Origin: Candidatus Denitrolinea symbiosum
GTDB lineage: Bacteria; Chloroflexota; Anaerolineae; Anaerolineales; Villigracilaceae
Direction: 5' to 3'
DNA: 64,000 nt
NCBI GenBank assembly: GCA_017312345.1
Contig: BLAA01000001.1
Span: 1,116,001 to 1,180,000 of the forward strand
In this document: one piece after another, positions 7,435 to 15,776 of the stretch
Layout: each line of letters opens with the position of its first letter
Position numbering within the stretch: position 1 is the first letter of the stretch
The notes under the pieces: model-generated
What the model saw: the letters and a program-made list of their open reading frames with translations, nothing else
Database searches by the model: none
What the model was told of the DNA's origin: nothing
Position numbers and translations under genes: made by a program

Positions 7435-7685
7435 ACTATCCCGCCGTTCGCGATCAATTTACGTTTTTGCTTACGGGTCATCTTTTTGATGACCCGTTCC
7501 CGTTTCAGCGCGGCGGACCGGGAGGCGGCCTCCTCCACGTGGACCATCTTGACCGGGCGGCGCGCACAGGTGTACTTTGCGCCGCGCCCGGCGTTGTGCT
7601 GTCTCTCGCGGCGCGTGGGATCGGTCGTCCAGCCGGTGTAGTAGGTCCCGTCGTCGCACTCGAGGATGTAGCAGTAAAAGGGCAT
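7431..7685 (-). CDS. GIY-YIG domain protein (UPF0213/YhbQ-like)
   Basis: An 84-residue single-domain GIY-YIG protein: CYILECDDGTYYTGWTTD carries the paired Y-I-L / Y-x-G strands, followed by RRERQHNAGRGAKYT and a Lys/Arg-rich tail. Short proteins of this type are common and have been assigned DNA-binding or nuclease activity; the physiological role is unclear. The ATG at 7685 was chosen because an upstream extension would be unlike the family. The 3' end overlaps the convergent phosphoribosyltransferase. Confidence 0.82.
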   Translation of the reverse strand: MPFYCYILECDDGTYYTGWTTDPTRRERQHNAGRGAKYTCARRPVKMVHVEEAASRSAALKRERVIKKMTRKQKRKLIANGGIV

Positions 7686-7710
7686 GTTGAAATGCGGTCG
7701 GCGGGGAGAA

Positions 7711-8724
7711 TTATTTCCCTTCGCGGTCCGCGCCTGGCAGCCGCCAGCGTCCGACGAACATCCGCCGCAAGCGTCCGCCCAGGGACGAGTCATCCATTGC
7801 ATCGTCGGTCTTCTTTGTTTGCGCGGGCCGATAAGATTCGAGGCGACGCTCCGCCAGCCATTCGTTCGCGCGAGACTGGGCGGCGCGGGCGCGCTCGTCC
7901 AGCGCGGCGCGGTCTCCGCTTTCGATCCTGTCGCGCAGGGCGCGCAGGGACTCGATGGCGTTGTCCAGGACGCGGGTCACATTTTCGCGGTTCGCCAGCG
8001 TGGCCTCGTTGAAACCGTCGGCGTCGTCGCGGTCGAAGGAGGCCGCGATCGGCATGGCGTAGGAGCGATGCGCCAGATTCCGGGCGTCGCGCCAGCCGGG
8101 TTGGGTCATGGTCGCTTCCACGAGCGAGACCGCCAGCCAGCGTGGAAGGAACGTGGTCGCGGCGAGCAGGCCGTCCGCCTCGGCGCTGTCGGAGATCAGG
8201 GAGGCCGCGCCCAGCAGGCGCACAAGATCGGTGGCGAAACGGACGGCGCCTTCGGGCGCCCCGGCGGACGGACAGACGAGGACGGTCGCGTCCGCCAGCA
8301 GGTCCGCGCGGGCCGCGTCCAGTCCGCCGCCCAGGTCCAGCAGGCGCGCGGGGTTGACGGCGGGAGCGAGTCCCACGTAGAAGCGTCCGGGCGGAAGCGT
8401 CTCGCGCGCCCAGGCCTCCACCTGACGTTTGGCCGGGGAGAGGTCCATCACCACCGCGCCTTCCTTAAGGTCGTCGCGGATGAATTTGAGCGTGTCGCGC
8501 ACTTCGTTCAGCGGGAGGGCCAAAATGACCGCGTCCGCGTTGGAGGCCGCGGCCGGCAGGTTGAAGTGGATCGAGTCCACCGCCCCGGCGGTTTGCGCGG
8601 CGCGGGCGACGTCCATGCGTTTGTCGTGTCCCGTGCGGACGAGCGTCTGCTTGTGCGGGGCCAGCGCCAGGCCGATGGAGCCGCCCATCTGACCGAGGCC
8701 GATGATCGTGATTTGAGTGGTCAT
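7711..8724 (-). CDS. Prephenate dehydrogenase-like protein (TyrA family), divergent
   Basis: A 337-residue protein with an N-terminal NAD(P) motif GLGQMGGSIG (about residues 8-17) and the ALPLNEV strand expected of TyrA, which oxidises prephenate in tyrosine synthesis. However, the family's HPMAG segment is replaced by VGLAPAVNPARLL, with no histidine, so substrate and activity are uncertain. The last ~30 residues are basic. Start ATG at 8724; a TATAAT box (8765-8770, reverse strand) lies upstream. It stands alone, with no other aromatic-pathway gene in the window. Confidence 0.65.
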   Translation of the reverse strand: MTTQITIIGLGQMGGSIGLALAPHKQTLVRTGHDKRMDVARAAQTAGAVDSIHFNLPAAASNADAVILALPLNEVRDTLKFIRDDLKEGAVVMDLSPAKRQVEAWARETLPPGRFYVGLAPAVNPARLLDLGGGLDAARADLLADATVLVCPSAGAPEGAVRFATDLVRLLGAASLISDSAEADGLLAATTFLPRWLAVSLVEATMTQPGWRDARNLAHRSYAMPIAASFDRDDADGFNEATLANRENVTRVLDNAIESLRALRDRIESGDRAALDERARAAQSRANEWLAERRLESYRPAQTKKTDDAMDDSSLGGRLRRMFVGRWRLPGADREGK

Positions 8725-8855
8725 GGAAATTTTTACCTTTGGATGACGAGCCGAAGATGACGGAATTATACCGCCCCGCGCGTAAAAACGAATCGAACGA
8801 CGGGAAACGGGCGCGGCTTTCACGAATTCCTGGACGCTCGCCGCGCAAATTGTGC

Positions 8856-8861
8856 GATAAT
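8856..8861 (+). promoter_or_regulatory. Extended -10 box for the lipoprotein gene
   Basis: TGC followed by GATAAT forms an extended -10 (TGn-TATAAT type) 22 bases before the lipoprotein ATG, with a GCGAGG ribosome site in between. Confidence 0.4.
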
Positions 8862-8882
8862 ATTCGCAACAGCGAGGTCGTG

Positions 8883-10175
8883 ATGAAAGTTGTCCTGTCT
8901 CTGTGCTTTGTCATCCTGTTGGCGGGTTGCGCGCCGACCCTCACCCCCGTCCCCTCGCCCGTTGGGGAGTCGCCTACGCCAGCCGCCACGCGAACGCCGG
9001 TCCCGCCGACGGCGACCGCCACCGTCACGCCGATGCCAAAGTTGACGCGGGAAGACTTGAAGTCAATGTCGGGCGCGGATAAGTTGAAGATGGCCCCGCA
9101 GGCGGAGAGCGCGCCGAAGGACGTCGTCTCGTCGTTTGCGGCGGGGGAGAACGCCAGGGACATCGCCTGGAGCGGGAAGTCGCTGACTTTTTGGGAGCGC
9201 GTCGTCGCCTGTGAGGGGACGACCAAATCGGGCGAGAAGGTGACGCTGTACTTTGATCTCGAAAGCGGACAGTGGGCGAAGCAGTACGCGGACTTCGACG
9301 AGGTGTCGAAGATCCCCGCCGACGAAGTCGCGGAGACGATGGTCATCGGCGGAAGGTTGGCGAAAAACAAACCCGCCTTCGTCCGCGAATGGCCCGATCA
9401 GACGGAGAAGACGCTGGACGGAAAGATGGTCTTCCGCGACGAGCATGGCAATCCGCTGGCGGTCTTCGACGTTGGGAGCGGCGGGTGGCTGGCGCCGGAG
9501 CAGGCGGGCGTGGACTTCCCGTTGGAAATTGCGACCGAAGCCAGAGCCGACGGCAAATACCCCAAATACGACGTTGAGAAAATGGGCGGAATTGATAAAT
9601 TTATGCGGCTGCTGGTCGCGTCGGAAGCGCAGGCGCTTCGTGAGGGAAAGGTGGCGGTGGATCCGCAGGCGGTCAATTATGGGTGGTTTTTGTATAAAGC
9701 TCAAAGAGCGGATAATGTTCCAAATAACACGAAATATTTTGGACCTATCTACAATGTAGCTGATAGCCCAAAGCGTGAGCCGCCTTATAAACTGGTTTCT
9801 ATCAGCGTGGTAGACGGCTCAATGTTTGGTCCAAAATATATAGGCAAAGAAATATATCTGATGGGTATTGCCCTTAATAACCCTAATCCAACTAGTGATT
9901 CTGGAAAAACGACCATTGGCATCTTACATATAGAGATCACGAAACTAAATCTGCCCTGGTTTCTAGAAAATATTAATAACGGTGTGAAAGGAATTTTGTT
10001 TATGGGAAAAGTTAGAATAAGCGAGAACAGTGATTGGGAAGATGAACCTTTTAATGATTTTCAAAGCGGTGGCGACTACAAAAACGGACTTTTACAAAGC
10101 CTGGTTGACCAAGGCAATGAGGCAGTCATTACACCTGAAATGGAGGAAATAATCTACTTCGCGAGATTCAGATGA
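8883..10175 (+). CDS. Secreted lipoprotein of unknown function
   Basis: A 430-residue protein with a lipoprotein signal (VILLAGC, lipid-modified Cys near residue 17) and a Pro/Thr linker typical of this genome's surface proteins. The mature part has no motif I recognise. Start is the ATG at 8883 after GCGAGG; the in-frame region upstream is not protein-like. The base composition changes sharply near 9670: the first two thirds are GC-rich with GC-ending codons, while the last third (from about residue 263) is AT-rich. That suggests a recombined or horizontally acquired 3' portion. It precedes a Cys-rich secreted protein in the same AT-rich patch. Confidence 0.7.
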   Translation: MKVVLSLCFVILLAGCAPTLTPVPSPVGESPTPAATRTPVPPTATATVTPMPKLTREDLKSMSGADKLKMAPQAESAPKDVVSSFAAGENARDIAWSGKSLTFWERVVACEGTTKSGEKVTLYFDLESGQWAKQYADFDEVSKIPADEVAETMVIGGRLAKNKPAFVREWPDQTEKTLDGKMVFRDEHGNPLAVFDVGSGGWLAPEQAGVDFPLEIATEARADGKYPKYDVEKMGGIDKFMRLLVASEAQALREGKVAVDPQAVNYGWFLYKAQRADNVPNNTKYFGPIYNVADSPKREPPYKLVSISVVDGSMFGPKYIGKEIYLMGIALNNPNPTSDSGKTTIGILHIEITKLNLPWFLENINNGVKGILFMGKVRISENSDWEDEPFNDFQSGGDYKNGLLQSLVDQGNEAVITPEMEEIIYFARFR

Positions 10176-10206
10176 TAAAATATCTTTGATTTGCTACCAT
10201 GAAATT

Positions 10207-10542
10207 ATGACAAGGTTTTTTGACAAGACAAAGTTGATTTTAGGTTTTTTCGCTACTTGTTTTTTAATTCTTATATTTGCTTCGCGTTTTTTCGAAGTCA
10301 GCGCACAAGAAGGTAAGGATTGTTGTGATAACGCTGCTTGTGGATTTGGCTATACTTGTATTGTTCCAAATAATTGTAATTTAGATAAAAATCCCGGCTC
10401 CTGCACGCAATCTATAATTGAATGCCCGAATGGTTACGGCTGTCCGGCTGGGATGTATTGTGTGGACTATGTTTGTGTCGGGTTCGGTCCCGGCACGCCG
10501 ACGCCGACGCCGGGCGGGGGCGGCGACGGGGCCGAGTTATGA
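10207..10542 (+). CDS. Cys-rich secreted protein of unknown function
   Basis: A 111-residue protein with a signal peptide or anchor (LILGFFATCFLILIFAS, residues ~8-24), then about 70 residues with ten or more cysteines in CC, C-x3-C and C-x5-C spacings suggesting disulfide-bonded knots, and a TPTPTPGGGG tail. The tail looks cut short: the GC-rich end begins a Thr-Pro linker that stops after a few residues. The body is AT-rich compared with the rest of the window. Start ATG at 10207 was preferred over one seven codons upstream because it fits the signal peptide. Function unknown. Confidence 0.6.
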   Translation: MTRFFDKTKLILGFFATCFLILIFASRFFEVSAQEGKDCCDNAACGFGYTCIVPNNCNLDKNPGSCTQSIIECPNGYGCPAGMYCVDYVCVGFGPGTPTPTPGGGGDGAEL

Positions 10543-10570
10543 GATGACAACTGCGATGAAGGGAGATCTC

Positions 10571-10779
10571 GCGGGATTGAAATCCCCGCTCAATACCTGC
10601 AAGTCCTTCGGACTGACCGCGCAGAGTCGGATTTATCCGACTTGTGTAAACTGAGGCGGGGGAGATTCATCCCCCTGCCGCCTTCGCGGGATCTTCCTCT
10701 GTGATTCTTCGTGACCCGCCGTATTAAAACAGCAGACCTCAATGAATCGGGAGAGCCAGGGACGCCGACCCTGGCTCTC
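10571..10779. repeat. Chain of five hairpins in the 10543-10950 intergenic region
   Basis: The gap between the Cys-rich protein and RNase Z holds no credible gene. It contains palindromes in series: GGGATT/AATCCC (10573-10586), AGTCC/GGACT (10602-10614), AGTCGGAT/ATCCGACT (10625-10642), GGGGGA/TCCCCC (10655-10679) and an 11-bp perfect stem GAGAGCCAGGG/CCCTGGCTCTC (10751-10779). The first four are separated by about a dozen bases each. This may be a compound dispersed repeat or a structured RNA. Confidence 0.65.
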
Positions 10780-10950
10780 GGAAAAAGGAGGAGAAGAGAA
10801 ATCACCTTACGACGTTATATTATCACTCCCGCGCGGAATGTACTTGACGGCAAACCTACGTTTCCCCTACGATTGTTCGACATCTTGCAGATTTGTCAAC
10901 TTTTTCGCCCGTTTTGGGAGGCTGTCCCCCGCGCCGAGCGCCCAAGCGGC

Positions 10951-10986
10951 AAAAAAACGGCCTTCCGAAAATTCAGGAGGCCGTTC
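10951..10986 (-). terminator. Rho-independent terminator of RNase Z
   Basis: On the reverse strand AACGGCCTC, a loop, AAGGCCGTT and then a run of seven T follow the rnz stop codon within about five bases. Stem of 8 bp with a clear U-tract. Confidence 0.8.
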
Positions 10987-10990
10987 TCGT

Positions 10991-11905
10991 TTACTTCTTC
11001 ACCTGGAACACGTCAAAATCCCGCGCCACCGAGACGTTGGGAAAAACGGACTGCGCCTCGGCCAGCACGTCCTTCTCGCGATAGCGCCGCGAGATGTGCG
11101 TCAGGATCAGTTTCTTGACCCCTGCTTTGACGGCCAGTTCCGCGGCCATGCGCGCCGTCATGTGCGAGAACTGCTTCGCCATGTCGGCCTCCTCGTCGAG
11201 ATAAGTGGACTCGATGACCAGCGCGTCCGCGCCGCGCGCGGCTTCGAGCAGGTCGTCCGTCCGGCCGGTATCGCCCACCACGACGAGTTTCACGCCGCGT
11301 TCGAGCGGACCCAGCGCCTCGTCCGGCGTGACGCGTCTCCCGTCCGCGAGGGTGATCGTCTCGCCCGCCACCAGTCGGCTGCGCTCGGGCCCGAACGGGA
11401 CGCCCAGCGCGTCCGCCTTCTCGGAAAGGAACGGCCGCCGCGCCTTCGTCTCGAACGCGTAACCGAGACAGTCGGGGCCGCGATGCGTGACCGGGAACGC
11501 CGTGACGGTGAAGTCCTCCGCCTCGAAGAACAGGCCGGGTTTGATCTCCAGCAGGCGCAGCGGCATGGGCGGCTGGTTGCCGCGCAGGACGACGCCGTAG
11601 AGCAGGTCGTGGACGCGGTCGAGCGTCTGCCGCCCGCCGTAAATCTCCAGCTCGTCAATCGCCTCCCAGCGCAAAAAAGTGGACAGCAGTCCGCCGAGGC
11701 CGAGGATGTGGTCGAGGTGACCGTGCGTGAGCAGGATGCGCGTGAGACGTTTGAAGCCGATGCCCGATTGCAGGATCTGACGCTGAGTCCCCTCGCCGCA
11801 GTCCACAAGGAAGCGATACTCGTTGTGACTGACGATCTGCGCCGAGAGTCCGCGCCGCGCCGATGGGGCCGAAGCCGATGTGCCGAGGAAAAGAATTTCG
11901 AACAA
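10991..11905 (-). CDS. rnz: Ribonuclease Z
   Basis: A 304-residue metallo-beta-lactamase-fold endonuclease that removes the 3' trailer of tRNA precursors. The HGHLDH zinc motif (about residues 61-66), CGEGTQ, and the later GDTGRT and ILTHISRRY segments fit the long-known RNase Z pattern. There is no ATG at the natural N-terminus; the start is TTG at 11905 (sequence FEILFLGTSAS), with AAGGA six bases upstream. An AATCTGTG-type repeat lies just upstream at 11933-11984. A strong terminator follows the stop. Confidence 0.9.
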   Translation of the reverse strand: MFEILFLGTSASAPSARRGLSAQIVSHNEYRFLVDCGEGTQRQILQSGIGFKRLTRILLTHGHLDHILGLGGLLSTFLRWEAIDELEIYGGRQTLDRVHDLLYGVVLRGNQPPMPLRLLEIKPGLFFEAEDFTVTAFPVTHRGPDCLGYAFETKARRPFLSEKADALGVPFGPERSRLVAGETITLADGRRVTPDEALGPLERGVKLVVVGDTGRTDDLLEAARGADALVIESTYLDEEADMAKQFSHMTARMAAELAVKAGVKKLILTHISRRYREKDVLAEAQSVFPNVSVARDFDVFQVKK

Positions 11906-11932
11906 GATGAGTCCTTGGGGAGGGCCGCTGAC

Positions 11933-11984
11933 CTCACAGATCTTCACAGAACCAAATCTGTGCAATCTGTGAAAATCTGTGGCG
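11933..11984. repeat. AATCTGTG-type dispersed repeat
   Basis: ACAGATCTTCACAGAACC, followed by AATCTGTG twice and AATCTGTGG, is a set of degenerate direct and inverted copies of (A)ATCTGTG. Similar runs occur at 20846-20925 and 52000-52070. Noncoding. Confidence 0.55.
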
Positions 11985-12036
11985 AAGATTTTAAACGCGC
12001 GTCAATTGTACCTTAAGAAAAACAGACCATTTGTGC

Positions 12037-12042
12037 TATAAT
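12037..12042 (+). promoter_or_regulatory. Extended -10 box upstream of ftsK
   Basis: TGTGC followed by TATAAT gives an extended -10. It lies about 104 bases before the ftsK ATG, so the leader would include the ACTGATAACTGA repeats. No good -35 hexamer was found at 16-18 bp. Confidence 0.4.
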
Positions 12043-12071
12043 TTTTCCGCGTGTAGATAGACAAGCACGAA

Positions 12072-12141
12072 AACTGCTCACCGCTCACTGATTACTGCTC
12101 ACTGATAACTGATAACTGACCACCGATCACTGATAACTGAT
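12072..12141. repeat. ACTGATAACTGA / GCTCACTGATTACT low-complexity repeat
   Basis: Tandem degenerate units built from CACTGATTACTG, CACTGATAACTG and ATAACTGA fill the ftsK leader just before its start. The same words recur at 48092-48138 in the 3' flank of dnaJ, so this is a dispersed family. Confidence 0.7.
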
Positions 12142-12145
12142 CCCC

Positions 12146-14479
12146 ATGCCCATCACCCGCGGTAAACCCTCCCGTTCGCGTCCCAAGACCGTCCTGTCCG
12201 GCAAGAGCCGGGCCGGCGCGCGCAAACCCGCCTCCAAAAGGCAGGAACCGCCGCGCTACGCCGGTCCCTCCTGGTGGGATTCCCTCTCCGCCGAGCGCAA
12301 ACTCGACGTGCTGGGCGTCGTCCTCTCCCTCCTCGGCGGCCTCATCCTCCTCAGCCTGTTCACCGCCAACCGGAGCGACATCATCGGCGGCATCCTCCGC
12401 GTCCTCGCGCAGGGCCTCGGCTGGGGCGTCTACATCCTTCCCGTCGCGCTGCTGCTCTTCGGCCTGTGGCTCGTCCTGCGCCGCATCGAAAAACTCCCCC
12501 CGCTCACCCTCGAACGCGCCGTCGGCAGCGTCCTTCTCTTCCTCTTCCTCCTCGCTTTCTTCCACGCATTCTTTCCCATCGAACTTTCCGAAGCGGCCGC
12601 GTCCATGGGGCGGGGCGGCGGCTACCTCGGCAGTTTCTTCCAGCGCGCCCTGTGGAAACTCCTCGGCGCGGGCGGCGCGGCCGTCGCGCTGCTGGCCTGG
12701 TTCATCATCGCCGCGACGATGACCTTCGACCTCTCTGTGCGCGACATCGCGGGATTCTTCGCCCCGGTCTTCTCGCGCCTGCGGACGCTGGTCACGCGTC
12801 GCGCGGACCTCGGGCCGGGCGCGGCCAAACCCGGCGACGCCGCGGCGAACGGCTTCACCCCGTTCGTCCCGCCCGCGCAACCCGCCGCGGCCCCGCTCAA
12901 ACCCGTCGTCGCCGCGCCGAAGACGACGGTCACGCGCCCCGGCGAGGCGGTCATCCAATGGCAACTTCCCGCCGTCAAAGACATCCTCGACGAGGGCGCC
13001 GCGCCCGCCATCAACGAAGACTTCATCCAGAAGCGCGCCCGCCTCATCGAGGAGACGCTGGCTTCGTTCGGCGCGCCCGCGCAGGTGGTGGCGATCAGCC
13101 GCGGTCCGACGATCACCCAGTTTGGCGTGGAGCCGCTCTTCGTCGAGACGCGTAACGGCCGGACGCGCGTCCGCGTCAGCAAGATCGCCTCCCTCGCCGA
13201 CGACCTCGCCCTCGCGCTGGCCGCGCCGCGCATCCGCATCCAGGCCCCGGTGCCGGGACATAGTTACGTCGGCATCGAAGTCCCCAACGAAGAGATGACC
13301 CTCGTCGCCCTGCGCGACATCCTCGAAAGCGAGATGTTCCAGCGCAACCGCACTTCCCTGCGCTTCGCCCTCGGCCGCGACGTGGCCGGGCATCCCACCG
13401 TCGCGGATCTAACTTCCATGCCGCACCTGCTCATCGCCGGCGCGACCGGCTCCGGCAAGTCGGTGTGCGTCAACTCCATCCTGATAAGTTTCCTGCTCCA
13501 CAATACGCCCGACGACCTGCGCCTGATCCTGGTGGACCCGAAGCGCGTGGAATTGACCGGCTACAACGGCATCCCGCACCTGCTCGCGCCCGTCGTCGTG
13601 GAAATGGAACGCGTCATCGGCGCGCTGCAATGGATGACGCGCGAGATGGACAAACGCTATCACGAGTTCGCCCGCATCGGGGCGCGCAACATCGCCGATT
13701 ACAACGTCCGCGCCGCCGCGCAGGGACAGAAAAAACTTCCCTTCCTCGTCGTCGTCATTGACGAACTGGCCGACCTGATGATGATCGCCCCCGACGAGAC
13801 CGAACGCACCATCACGCGCCTCGCGCAGCTGGCGCGCGCCACCGGCATCCATTTGATTTTGGCGACCCAGCGTCCCTCGGTGGACGTGGTGACGGGACTC
13901 ATCAAAGCCAACTTCCCGGCGCGCATTGCCTTCGCCGTCGCTTCCGGCGTGGACAGCCGCGTCATCCTCGACCAGCCCGGCGCGGAACGCTTGCTCGGGC
14001 GCGGCGACATGCTCTACCAGCCTCCCGACGCGCCCGCGCCGGCGCGTTTGCAGGGCGTCTTCGTCTCGGACCACGAGATCCAATCGCTGGTCGAATTCTG
14101 GCGCGCCCAGGTGGGAGCGAGTCCCTATGCCGCGCCCGGCGGAGGTCCCGCGGTGGACGCGCCCGCCCTGGACGGAGTCCCGCTCAAGCAGACGTTGATG
14201 TTCGAGGATATGTCGCCCGTCTCCAATGACGATCCGCTGTTGAACGACGCGATCTCCATCATCCGCAAGGAGGGCAAGGCCTCGGTCTCGATGTTGCAGC
14301 GCAAACTGCGGATCGGGTACACGCGCGCCTCGCGCCTGATGGACACGCTCGAGGAGCGGGGGATCGTCGCGCCGCCCGAGGGCATGTCGCAGGTGCGCCG
14401 CGTCCTCGACGCGGAAGAGACGAAGGAAACAAAAGACACGAAAACCTACAAAGCCGAGGAGCCGCTGGACAAACCATGA
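12146..14479 (+). CDS. ftsK: DNA translocase FtsK/SpoIIIE
   Basis: A 777-residue membrane-anchored DNA pump. The N-terminal quarter has four hydrophobic segments. The motor domain has Walker A GATGSGKSV (about residues 432-440) and the ILVDPKRVEL and VIDELADLMM motifs. The last ~80 residues form the winged-helix gamma domain (SVSMLQRKLRIGYTRASRLM), which reads KOPS-like polarity sequences. It acts at the division site to move chromosome ends into daughter cells. The linker is short compared with E. coli FtsK. The stop overlaps the MFS gene by four bases. The exact start is the ATG at 12146; the leader contains low-complexity repeats and no strong Shine-Dalgarno sequence. Confidence 0.95.
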   Translation: MPITRGKPSRSRPKTVLSGKSRAGARKPASKRQEPPRYAGPSWWDSLSAERKLDVLGVVLSLLGGLILLSLFTANRSDIIGGILRVLAQGLGWGVYILPVALLLFGLWLVLRRIEKLPPLTLERAVGSVLLFLFLLAFFHAFFPIELSEAAASMGRGGGYLGSFFQRALWKLLGAGGAAVALLAWFIIAATMTFDLSVRDIAGFFAPVFSRLRTLVTRRADLGPGAAKPGDAAANGFTPFVPPAQPAAAPLKPVVAAPKTTVTRPGEAVIQWQLPAVKDILDEGAAPAINEDFIQKRARLIEETLASFGAPAQVVAISRGPTITQFGVEPLFVETRNGRTRVRVSKIASLADDLALALAAPRIRIQAPVPGHSYVGIEVPNEEMTLVALRDILESEMFQRNRTSLRFALGRDVAGHPTVADLTSMPHLLIAGATGSGKSVCVNSILISFLLHNTPDDLRLILVDPKRVELTGYNGIPHLLAPVVVEMERVIGALQWMTREMDKRYHEFARIGARNIADYNVRAAAQGQKKLPFLVVVIDELADLMMIAPDETERTITRLAQLARATGIHLILATQRPSVDVVTGLIKANFPARIAFAVASGVDSRVILDQPGAERLLGRGDMLYQPPDAPAPARLQGVFVSDHEIQSLVEFWRAQVGASPYAAPGGGPAVDAPALDGVPLKQTLMFEDMSPVSNDDPLLNDAISIIRKEGKASVSMLQRKLRIGYTRASRLMDTLEERGIVAPPEGMSQVRRVLDAEETKETKDTKTYKAEEPLDKP

Positions 14480-15714
14480 TTGATTTCACGCGCCAGGCGC
14501 GCAAGACCGCCTTCGTCCTTTTCATCGCGCAAAGTTTCGCCTCCGCAGGATTCATCGCGGCCGCGGCCATCAATCCCATCCTCGGCGAGAAACTGGCCTC
14601 CGACCGTTCGCTGGCGACCGTCCCGACTGCGGCTTACCTGTTGAGCGGCGCGTTCTCGGCCTCGGCCTGGGGCTATCTGATGGACCGTTTTGGCCGCCGC
14701 AACGCCCTCGTGTCGGGATTGCTCCTCGGCATCCTCGGCAACGTGCTGGTACTGTTCGCCATCGAGACCGCATCGTTCCTGCTGATGCTCCTCGGTTTAA
14801 CGTTGATGGGCGCGACCAACTCGGCCATGCAGTTGTCGCGTTTCGCGGCCGCCGAAGTGACCGTCCCTGAGCATCGCGGCCGCGCCATTTCGCTGGTGGT
14901 GTTCGGAGGCGTCATCGGGACGATCCTGGCGCGTCTCTCCGCCGCGCCGATGGGAACTTTCGTCGTCACCCTCGGCATGGACGAACTTTCGGGCGCGTAT
15001 TTCGCCACGTTGATCCTGTTCGCGCTGGCAGCCATTCTCATCTTCGCCGCGCTGCGTCCCGACCCGCGCGACGTGGGCCGCGAACTCGCGAAGCGCTACC
15101 CCTCCTCCGCGCCCGAGGGACAGTTGCGTCCGCTCGCGGAAATTTTCCGCCAGCCCGCGGCGCTCACGGCAGCCGTCGCGATGACGCTGGGGCAGGTGGT
15201 GATGATCGCGGTCATGGTGATCACGTCCCTGCACATGGAAGACCATCACCACGCGCGCAGCAGCATCTACTCTGTCATCTCGGCGCACACATTTGGGATG
15301 TACGCCCCGTCCATTTTCTCGGGCTGGCTGTTGGACAAAATCGGCCGTCCCAAAATGATCGTCATCGGCGCCGCGACCCTCCTGCTGGCCTGCGTCGCCG
15401 CGCCGCTCTCGCCGAACATCCTCCCGCTGGGGTTCGCGCTCTTCCTGCTCGGCGTCGGCTGGAATTTTTGCTTCGTGGGCGGCTCTACCCTGCTCTCGGA
15501 CCAGCTTTCCCCGCTCGAACGGTCGCGCACACAGGGGATGAACGACTTCTTCGTCGGACTGGCTTCCGCGGTCATCAGCCTCACCAGCGGCTTCCTTTTC
15601 GACGCGACCAGCTACACGGTCATCGCAATTGTGGCGGGCGCGCTCTCATTAATCCCGCTGGCAATGACGTTGAGATGGATGCGAGACGGCGTCCAGGCGG
15701 ACGCGACCCTTTAA
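14476..15714 (+). CDS. Major facilitator superfamily transporter
   Basis: A 412-residue membrane protein with about twelve hydrophobic segments. The MFS signature MDRFGRRNALVSG lies between TM2 and TM3, and an equivalent LLDKIGRPKMIV repeat lies in the second half. Substrate not predictable. It overlaps ftsK by four bases (ATGA), so it is co-transcribed with and translationally coupled to a DNA translocase, an unusual pairing with no evident functional link. A strong terminator follows. Confidence 0.85.
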   Translation: MIDFTRQARKTAFVLFIAQSFASAGFIAAAAINPILGEKLASDRSLATVPTAAYLLSGAFSASAWGYLMDRFGRRNALVSGLLLGILGNVLVLFAIETASFLLMLLGLTLMGATNSAMQLSRFAAAEVTVPEHRGRAISLVVFGGVIGTILARLSAAPMGTFVVTLGMDELSGAYFATLILFALAAILIFAALRPDPRDVGRELAKRYPSSAPEGQLRPLAEIFRQPAALTAAVAMTLGQVVMIAVMVITSLHMEDHHHARSSIYSVISAHTFGMYAPSIFSGWLLDKIGRPKMIVIGAATLLLACVAAPLSPNILPLGFALFLLGVGWNFCFVGGSTLLSDQLSPLERSRTQGMNDFFVGLASAVISLTSGFLFDATSYTVIAIVAGALSLIPLAMTLRWMRDGVQADATL

Positions 15715-15715
15715 A

Positions 15716-15747
15716 CAAAAAGCCTCCCGAATAACGGGAGGCTTTTC
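15716..15747 (+). terminator. Rho-independent terminator of ftsK-MFS
   Basis: AGCCTCCCG, loop AATAA, CGGGAGGCT, then TTTTC. Stem 9 bp. The upstream A-run makes it possibly bidirectional, also serving the convergent cupin gene. Confidence 0.85.
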
Positions 15748-15776
15748 ATATCGGTCGGACTTTTGCGCCGCGCCGG

